This document shows, piece by piece, positions 63,944 to 64,000 of a DNA stretch of 64,000 nucleotides. Origin of the DNA: Hemicentrotus pulcherrimus. Lineage: Eukaryota; Echinodermata; Echinoidea; Camarodonta; Strongylocentrotidae. The notes beneath the pieces were generated by a model. That model searched no databases. It was given only the letters and a program-made list of their open reading frames with translations, and was not told the origin of the DNA. The number at the start of each line of letters is the position of its first letter. Within the stretch, counting starts at the first letter, position 1. The translations under genes were made by a program, and so were the position numbers. The stretch is from positions 357,786 to 421,785 of the forward strand of contig BEXV01000002.1 in assembly GCA_003118195.1 (NCBI GenBank), read 5' to 3'.

Positions 63944-64000
63944 TATGGTACTGTGGCGTATCCGGGGGGGCACATGGTGCACGTGTCCCCCCCCCCCCCC
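63944..64000. mobile_element. Partial repeat end with G and C runs at the window edge
   Basis: CTGTGGCGTATCCGGGGGGG, then CACATGGTGCACGTG, then a C run that reaches the last base. It has the same GGCGTATCC-G-run architecture as the two gapped elements at 8828 and 42262, so it is probably the end of another copy, cut by the window boundary. Confidence 0.4.

Noticed and set aside
1..64000. CRISPR array, operon, phage or bacterial defence system
   Set aside because: No regularly spaced repeats, no dense gene clusters and clear spliceosomal introns; the window is animal DNA.

Overview
This is AT-rich animal nuclear DNA, most likely from a marine invertebrate deuterostome. An echinoderm such as a sea urchin fits best, but that is inference from gene structure and repeat style, not proven. 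Coding DNA is sparse and split by introns with GT-AG boundaries. tRNA-derived SINEs, TTAA-flanked miniature elements, BEL/Pao and hAT relics, microsatellites and G/C-run-flanked assembly gaps fill the rest.

Two genes can be read exon by exon, both in the right-hand third, and they converge tail to tail. On the + strand (46256-50803, 3'UTR probably to about 52.4 kb) is an orthologue of DAZAP2, a small proline/tyrosine-rich adaptor. On the - strand (63489 down to 57419, eight exons, 405 codons) is an orthologue of CRPPA (ISPD), the cytidylyltransferase that makes CDP-ribitol for glycosylation of alpha-dystroglycan. Every CRPPA splice junction is canonical and in phase, yet exon 3 carries an in-frame TAA at codon 161. 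This is the most notable observation about a recognised gene here.

The left two thirds (1-46 kb) hold no gene I recognise. They contain a nearly perfect 0.9 kb palindrome (9812-10722), two copies of one TTAA-flanked element (5066-5598, 16802-17477), members of a second TTAA family (37441-37823, 40025-40422, and 58737-59135 inside CRPPA), two SINEs (17820-18105, 18820-19096), a dispersed repeat pair (14740-14965, 28205-28445), a decayed BEL/Pao pol fragment (about 41.0-41.6 kb) next to a hAT-transposase-like scrap, and many microsatellites. A candidate terminal exon of an unknown gene lies at 23398-23571 (- strand).

Several features reflect the assembly: N gaps at 8856-9303 and 42313-42435 abut long G or C runs, single Ns at 45109 and 51876 sit at homopolymers, and a single N at 31447 separates two apparently identical 275-base copies, which looks like an unmerged contig overlap. 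I found no operon-like cluster, CRISPR array or defence system; the DNA is eukaryotic and largely repeat-derived.
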